Made by a program: the position numbers and the translations under genes
DNA from: Roseiarcus sp963732155
Lineage (GTDB): Bacteria; Pseudomonadota; Alphaproteobacteria; Rhizobiales; Beijerinckiaceae
Direction: 5' to 3'
NCBI GenBank assembly: GCA_963732155.1
Contig: CAVSYB010000014.1
Location: 1 to 64,000 of the forward strand
DNA: 64,000 nucleotides
Shown here: in pieces, positions 59,527-64,000 of the stretch
Layout of the letters: each line of letters opens with the position of its first letter
How positions within the stretch are numbered: the first letter of the stretch is position 1
Notes under the pieces: model-generated
Told to the model about the DNA's origin: nothing
The model's database searches: none
Seen by the model: the letters and a program-made list of their open reading frames with translations, nothing else

Positions 59527-60444
59527 ATGAAGCCAATCGGTCGTTCAGCCTCTCGTCGCCATGCAATGTCCTGCCTCCTCGTCGCGCTCGGGGTCGGCGC
59601 GGCTTTGGCCGCCGCGCCGCGCGCGCTCGCCGACGACGCGGCGCCGCCCGCCCCGCCTGCGGCGGCGGGTCCGCCGCCGCTCGCCCCGCCGGCGACCGTC
59701 TCGGACAAGGTCGTGCAGGAGAATCTGTTCTGGGAATCGGTGCAGAAGTCGAACACGCTCGCCGACTACAAGGCCTATCTCGAAGCCTTCCCGACCGGCG
59801 TCTACGCGCCGCTGGCCAAGAATCGCATCGCGGCGCTGAGCGCGCCGCCCGCGGCCGCGCCGGCGCCTGCGCAGCCCGCCCCCGTGCAGCCGCCGCCCGC
59901 CGCCGCCGAGGCCAATCCGCCCGCGCAGCCGGGTCCCGGCCCCGGCCAGCCGCCGCCCGGCGCTTCCGACGAGGCCAACGCGCCCCAGCAACCCGGCCAG
60001 GGGCCCGGCCAGCCGCCGCCCGGCGCTTCCGACGAGGCCAACGCGCCGCAGCAACCCGGGCAGGGGCCCGGCCAGGGCCCGCCCGGCGGCATGGAGGCCG
60101 GCGCGCCGCCGCCGGACGCCGTCAGGGCGGAAATCGCCACCCCCGAATCGGAGCAGTCGCTCAATCTCAACCGGCGCGACCTGATGGAAGTGCAGCGCCG
60201 TCTCGCGACGCTCGGGCTCTATGGCGGCCCGATCGACGGCGACATCGGGCCGGGATCGCGGGGGGCGATCGCCGAGTGGCAGCGCCGGCAGGGCGCCTCG
60301 CCGACCGGCATGCTCGGTCCCGTCCAGTTGCAGGCGTTGCGCGCCGAGGCCGGGCCGGTCAACGGGCAGCGCGTCGAAGGGGGCGGCTGCCCGCCCGGCT
60401 TCCATCCCGGTCCCTACGGGCGTCGCTGCTGGGCCAATCGCTGA
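59527..60444 (+). CDS. Secreted peptidoglycan-binding protein with repeat region
   Basis: The 305-residue product has a signal peptide (about 14-38, ending ALA), then WESVQKSNTLADYKAYLEAFPTGVYA (about 72-97), the helical motif that often accompanies caspase-like and peptidoglycan-binding proteins in Rhizobiales. A Pro/Gln/Gly-rich repeat region follows (about 110-190), then a PG_binding_1 domain, LMEVQRRLATLGLYGGPIDGDIGPGSRGAIAEWQRRQG (about 220-257), and a Cys-containing C-terminus. It presumably anchors to the cell wall. ATG 59527 is the normal start. Confidence 0.85.
   Translation: MKPIGRSASRRHAMSCLLVALGVGAALAAAPRALADDAAPPAPPAAAGPPPLAPPATVSDKVVQENLFWESVQKSNTLADYKAYLEAFPTGVYAPLAKNRIAALSAPPAAAPAPAQPAPVQPPPAAAEANPPAQPGPGPGQPPPGASDEANAPQQPGQGPGQPPPGASDEANAPQQPGQGPGQGPPGGMEAGAPPPDAVRAEIATPESEQSLNLNRRDLMEVQRRLATLGLYGGPIDGDIGPGSRGAIAEWQRRQGASPTGMLGPVQLQALRAEAGPVNGQRVEGGGCPPGFHPGPYGRRCWANR
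59941..60066 (+). repeat. Two tandem 63-bp units within the peptidoglycan-binding gene
   Basis: The units at 59941-60003 and 60004-60066 are nearly identical and a partial third follows from 60067. Each encodes 21 residues (…PPPGASDEANAPQQPGQG…). The length of 63 bases keeps the frame, so copy-number changes would alter only linker length. Confidence 0.85.
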
Positions 60445-60480
60445 GCCGACGGGTTCACGCTCGTCCCGCTTGCGCTCGCC

Positions 60481-60535
60481 GCCTCTTCCCTCCTCGCGGA
60501 GGAAGATGTCACGCGCAGCGTGACAGATGAGGGGG
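60481..60535 (+). repeat. Dispersed palindromic repeat, copy 1 (left of the restriction gene)
   Basis: This 55-base element matches 63873-63927 at 52 positions, the last 35 bases being identical. It contains two hairpins, the second built on GTCACGC/GCGTGAC (60508-60522). The difference T60491/A60500 against C/G in the other copy preserves a base pair in the first hairpin. Confidence 0.8.
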
Positions 60536-60616
60536 CGCGCGCCAGCGCGCCGGCTTTCCCGCGCAATTCGCCGACAGCGGGTCGACCGAATCGCGCCGCT
60601 GCGATAGCGTCGATCG

Positions 60617-63600
60617 ATGGAGCTCTTTGCGGCGGCCGGGATTGAATTGCCCCCGACGGGCAGGCGTGCGCGTCGCACGCCCGGCGCGCTGGCGCGCACG
60701 CTGCGCGTTCCGCTGTTCAACTACAAGGTGGTCGAAGAGGCGCGCGGCCTTGCCGCCTTCGCGCCGACCCCGGATCAGGCCGCGGCGGCGGCCGACTATG
60801 CGCGCAAGGCCAGAAGTCCCAAATTCGCCAAACAGAAGGAAACCGCCGTCAGGCCGATGTTCATCGAACAGGTCTTGGGGAGGCTGCTCGGCTATTCCAC
60901 CATCGACCCGGATCGGCCCTATTCGCTCGCCTTCGAATACCCCATCCGGCGCGGCGCGGTGGACGTCGCGCTGGGGCGCTTCAACGAAGCGGGCTCAGGC
61001 GATCGCCTCGTCGCGCCCTTTGAGCTGAAAGGGCCGGACGCCGAGGATCTCGACCGAATCGCGCCCGGCCGCGGACGAAGCCCCGTCCAGCAGGCCTGGG
61101 ACTATGCCATCGACGCCCCCGGTTCGAAATGGGTGCTCGTCTCCAACTGCGTCGAGATCAGGCTTTACGCCTTCGGGCGCGGTCGCGAGGCCTATGAATC
61201 TTTTGATCTGTCGAGGCTCGACGAGCCCGCCGAGCACCAAAGGCTTTGGCTCCTCCTGGCCGCGGATCGCCTGCTCGGCGATTCCACCGACAAGCTGCTG
61301 CGCGACACCGACAACGCCTACGCCGACGTGACGGGAAAGCTCTATCAGGATTTCAAAGGCCTTCGCGACCGATTGATGAGCTTTCTCGTCGATTCCGCGG
61401 ACGGACCGAAGCTGGCGTCATTGCCGGCCATCGAGGTCGCCCAGAAGATTCTCGACAGGATTCTGTTCATCGCCTTCGCCGAACGCACGGACCTGTTGCC
61501 GGATCGCCTGCTCGAAAGGGCGTTGAAAGCGCAAAATGAATTCAATCCGCTGCCGGTCTGGAAGAATTTCATCGGGCTCTTCCGCCTGGTCGATCGCGGC
61601 CAATACGACATGTCGATACCGCCCTACAACGGCGGCCTGTTCGCCAACGATCCCGTCGTCGACGCCCTGTTGTTGCCCGACGGCCTCGCCAAAGACATCG
61701 CAACGCTCGGCGCCTGGGACTACCGGCGCGAAGTGCCGGTCACCGTGCTCGGCCACATCTTCGAGCAATCCGTCACCGACATCGAAAGGCTCAAGGCCGA
61801 GGGTCGCGGCGAGGCGCCGCCCGAGGTCTCGAAACGCAAGCGCGAAGGCGTCGTCTACACGCCCGACATGGTGACGCGCTTCGTCGTCGAGCAGACGGTC
61901 GGGCGCACGCTGAAGGAACGATACGATGCGCTCTGGGCCGCGCATGGCATGAAGGCGCGCGGGAGCCCGCCTGAGACGGAAAGGGCGTTCTGGCGCGACT
62001 ATCTCGGCGCCTTGCGGAGCCTGACGATTATCGATCCCGCCTGCGGTTCCGGCGCCTTTCTGGTCGCCGCGTTCAACCGGCTCGCCGACGAATACCGGCC
62101 GGTCGTCGGGCGCCTCGCCGAACTCGGCGAGACAATCGACTTCGACATCTTCGACGAGATCGTCACGAAAAATCTGTTCGGCGTCGACCTCAATGCGGAA
62201 TCGGTGGAAATCACCCGTCTGTCGTTATGGCTCAAGACGGCGCGCCGCGACCACAAGCTCCAGAACCTGGAGAACACCATTCACATCGGCGACAGCCTCG
62301 TCGGCGACGCGGCCTACACGCAACGCCCCTTCGATTGGAGCGCGGCGTTCGCCCCCATGTTCGAGAGAGGCGGGTTCGACATCGTGATCGGCAATCCGCC
62401 CTATGTGCGGATGGAATTCATCAAGGCGGTCAAGCCCTATCTGGCGGAACATTACGTCGTCGCCGCCGACCGCGCCGATCTCTACGCCTATTTCTTCGAG
62501 AAGGGCGTGCGCCTGTTGAAGGACGGCGGCAGGCTCGGTTTCATTTCTTCGTCGACGTTCTTCCGCACCGGTTCGGGCGAAAAGCTCAGGATGTTTCTCA
62601 CCGATCGCGTGGCGATCGAAAGCGTCGTCGATTTCGGCGACCTGCAATTGTTCGAGGGCGTCACCACCTATCCGGCGATCCTGTCGCTCAAAAAGGGCGG
62701 CGACGGCACGGCGGGCGATCTGAGTTATCTCACCCTGAAAGGCAGCGTGCCGGAAGACCTCGCCGGCGCCTTCGCCGCGGGCGCCAACACTATGCCGCGC
62801 GCGCGGCTCGGCGCCGGCTCCTGGCGCTTCGAGGGCGACGCGCTCGCCGCGCTGCGCGACAAGATCGCGGACGGGCGCAAGACCCTCGGCGAAGTCTACG
62901 GGCCGCCGCTTTACGGCATCAAGACCGGCCTCAACGAGGCTTTCATCATCGATGCGCCGACGCGCGACCGGCTGGTCAAGGTCGATCCGAAATCGGTGGA
63001 ATTGCTGAAGCCGTTCCTGCGCGGCGAAAATATCAAACGCTGGCGCGTCGAGCCGGAAGGCCTGTGGCTGATCAACACGCCCAAGGGCAAGGTGAAGATC
63101 GACGACTATCCGGCGATTCGCGATTGGCTGAGACCGTTCCGCAAGGAATTGGAGAAGCGCGCAACGAAACAGGGATGGTGGGAGTTGCAGCAGGCGCAAC
63201 TGGCGTATCAGGAGAAGCTTGGAGCGCCGAAACTTGTCTGGGCGCACTTTGAACTTGAGCAATCGTTCGCGTTGGATAGCTCCGAAGCTTTCCTGAACAA
63301 CAAGTGCTTTTTCATTCCCGCTGCTGATCCCGTCCTGTGCGCTTTGCTGAACAGCGCCGTTCTGTGGGAACAATTGAGGTCTTTGGCGCGCGCCAAGCGT
63401 GGCGGATATATTGAAGCTGAGGCGCAATATGTGGCTCAACTCCCGATTCCTGATATCGCGCAAAAACCCCGCGCCCGTCTCGCCGCCCTCGGCCAAACCT
63501 GCACCGACGCCGCGCGCCGGCGCTACGAAATCACCGCCGCCGTGCGGCATCGAATCCTGGACCTCGCCCCGCCCGAGCGGCGCAAGCTGAACGGCAAGCT

Positions 63601-63850
63601 CGAAGACTGGCACGAGCTCGATTTCGCCGGCTTCCAGGCCGAGGTGAAGAAGGCGTTCCACGCCGACGTTCCAGTCAAGCAGCGCGGCGAATGGGAGACC
63701 TGGCTCGCCGACAACGCGCGCGAGGTTCACGCGCTCACCGCGCAAATCGCCGCCGCCGAACAGGAGATCGACACAATCGTCTACGCGCTCTTCGACCTCA
63801 CGCCCGACGAGATAGCGCTGCTGGAATCCTCCCTCGCCGGCCAACATTAG
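60617..63850 (+). CDS. Type IIG restriction-modification enzyme (Eco57I-like, single chain)
   Basis: The 1077-residue protein combines endonuclease, methyltransferase and target recognition. The N-terminal part has a PD-(D/E)xK-like pair GAVDVALGRF (about 114-123) and APFELKG (about 133-139). The central N6-adenine methyltransferase has DPACGSGAFLVAAF (motif I, about 473) and IGNPPYVRMEF (motif IV NPPY, about 592). The C-terminal TaqI-like specificity region (about 790-960) begins near LYGIKTGLNEAF. It would cut unmodified DNA at an unknown site and protect the host's own. It is monocistronic and bracketed by direct repeats, so horizontal gain is plausible. Confidence 0.9.
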   Translation: MELFAAAGIELPPTGRRARRTPGALARTLRVPLFNYKVVEEARGLAAFAPTPDQAAAAADYARKARSPKFAKQKETAVRPMFIEQVLGRLLGYSTIDPDRPYSLAFEYPIRRGAVDVALGRFNEAGSGDRLVAPFELKGPDAEDLDRIAPGRGRSPVQQAWDYAIDAPGSKWVLVSNCVEIRLYAFGRGREAYESFDLSRLDEPAEHQRLWLLLAADRLLGDSTDKLLRDTDNAYADVTGKLYQDFKGLRDRLMSFLVDSADGPKLASLPAIEVAQKILDRILFIAFAERTDLLPDRLLERALKAQNEFNPLPVWKNFIGLFRLVDRGQYDMSIPPYNGGLFANDPVVDALLLPDGLAKDIATLGAWDYRREVPVTVLGHIFEQSVTDIERLKAEGRGEAPPEVSKRKREGVVYTPDMVTRFVVEQTVGRTLKERYDALWAAHGMKARGSPPETERAFWRDYLGALRSLTIIDPACGSGAFLVAAFNRLADEYRPVVGRLAELGETIDFDIFDEIVTKNLFGVDLNAESVEITRLSLWLKTARRDHKLQNLENTIHIGDSLVGDAAYTQRPFDWSAAFAPMFERGGFDIVIGNPPYVRMEFIKAVKPYLAEHYVVAADRADLYAYFFEKGVRLLKDGGRLGFISSSTFFRTGSGEKLRMFLTDRVAIESVVDFGDLQLFEGVTTYPAILSLKKGGDGTAGDLSYLTLKGSVPEDLAGAFAAGANTMPRARLGAGSWRFEGDALAALRDKIADGRKTLGEVYGPPLYGIKTGLNEAFIIDAPTRDRLVKVDPKSVELLKPFLRGENIKRWRVEPEGLWLINTPKGKVKIDDYPAIRDWLRPFRKELEKRATKQGWWELQQAQLAYQEKLGAPKLVWAHFELEQSFALDSSEAFLNNKCFFIPAADPVLCALLNSAVLWEQLRSLARAKRGGYIEAEAQYVAQLPIPDIAQKPRARLAALGQTCTDAARRRYEITAAVRHRILDLAPPERRKLNGKLEDWHELDFAGFQAEVKKAFHADVPVKQRGEWETWLADNAREVHALTAQIAAAEQEIDTIVYALFDLTPDEIALLESSLAGQH

Positions 63851-63872
63851 TCGACGCCGCGCATAGGCGTGC

Positions 63873-63927
63873 GCCTCTTCCCCCCTTGCGGGGGAAGATG
63901 TCACGCGCAGCGTGACAGATGAGGGGG
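63873..63927 (+). repeat. Dispersed palindromic repeat, copy 2 (right of the restriction gene)
   Basis: This is the second copy of the element at 60481-60535, in the same orientation, starting 23 bases after the restriction gene. It is followed by a further hairpin (GTCGCGC/GCGCGAC near 63929-63945). Sequence from there to the window end has no supportable gene. Confidence 0.8.
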
Positions 63928-64000
63928 AGTCGCGCGCAGCGCGACGGCTTGCTTGCGGAAGTTCGCGCGGCGCTCCAGCATGCCTTGATGCCCTCCGAAC

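Overview
The window is high-GC DNA from an alphaproteobacterium, most likely order Hyphomicrobiales (Rhizobiales). The evidence is the metK gene preceded by a small XRE regulator, DUF1007 next to a NicO-type metal exporter, the PuuE-UraD fusion, and many short GC-rich palindromic repeats between genes. I cannot assign a genus from the sequence alone.

Layout. (1) 1-3.6 kb is a decayed mobile region ending at the 3' end of a tRNA-Ser gene. It holds a GIY-YIG nuclease and an HNH endonuclease broken by frameshifts, a broken Phd-type antitoxin, an intact MazE/MazF pair, a small orphan gene and the C-terminal stub of a site-specific recombinase. (2) 4-11.8 kb is core chromosome: XRE regulator, metK, trmB, two exopolysaccharide glycosyltransferases facing apart, mutY, dciA, dapF. 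(3) 11.9-14.4 kb is a small accessory segment at a tRNA-Thr gene. A degenerate copy of the tRNA 3' end lies 1.42 kb downstream and brackets a BrnT/BrnA pair; a HigB/HigA-type pair follows. (4) 14.5-28.9 kb holds a universal stress protein, purine catabolism (guaD and a puuE-uraD fusion), a crotonase, a thioesterase with a divergent HxlR regulator, an extensin-like lipoprotein, DUF1007 plus NicO exporter, a coniferyl-aldehyde-dehydrogenase-like gene, a ProX-type deacylase, a CnoX-like thioredoxin and a Lon N-terminal-domain protein.

(5) 28.9-45 kb is a coherent catabolic island: a DUF993 aldolase-like gene on the minus strand, divergent from a run of plus-strand genes (Gfo/Idh oxidoreductase, CoA-transferase, enoyl-CoA hydratase, aldehyde dehydrogenase, a complete sugar ABC transporter, two GMC oxidoreductases, an SDR and a LacI repressor). 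Two identical 12-bp palindromes 148 bp apart sit in the divergent promoter region, one inside a -35/-10 spacer. They are the natural operators for the LacI protein encoded at the far end. The substrate is unknown, and this is the best candidate here for an undescribed pathway.

(6) 45-50.3 kb has a secreted protein, a TTC38-like repeat protein, a hydrolase, a PAP2 phosphatase, an acyl-CoA dehydrogenase relic and an AbrB/Doc toxin pair. (7) 50.3-54.6 kb is araB-araA-araD (isomerase route for L-arabinose), with a short leader ORF overlapping the araB start and a long palindromic element behind araD. (8) 54.9-57 kb is another pseudogene patch (MAPEG protein; a secreted DUF4189-like protein). (9) 57-60.5 kb is envelope and uptake: amino-acid binding protein, L,D-transpeptidase, lipoprotein, peptidoglycan-binding protein. 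(10) 60.6-63.9 kb is a single-chain type IIG restriction-modification enzyme bracketed by two direct copies of a palindromic repeat.

Two themes recur. There are five toxin-antitoxin loci (one broken), and the pseudogenes lie in patches between intact core genes, as expected for insertion hot spots under decay. All identifications are by reading translations and motifs; no database search was run.
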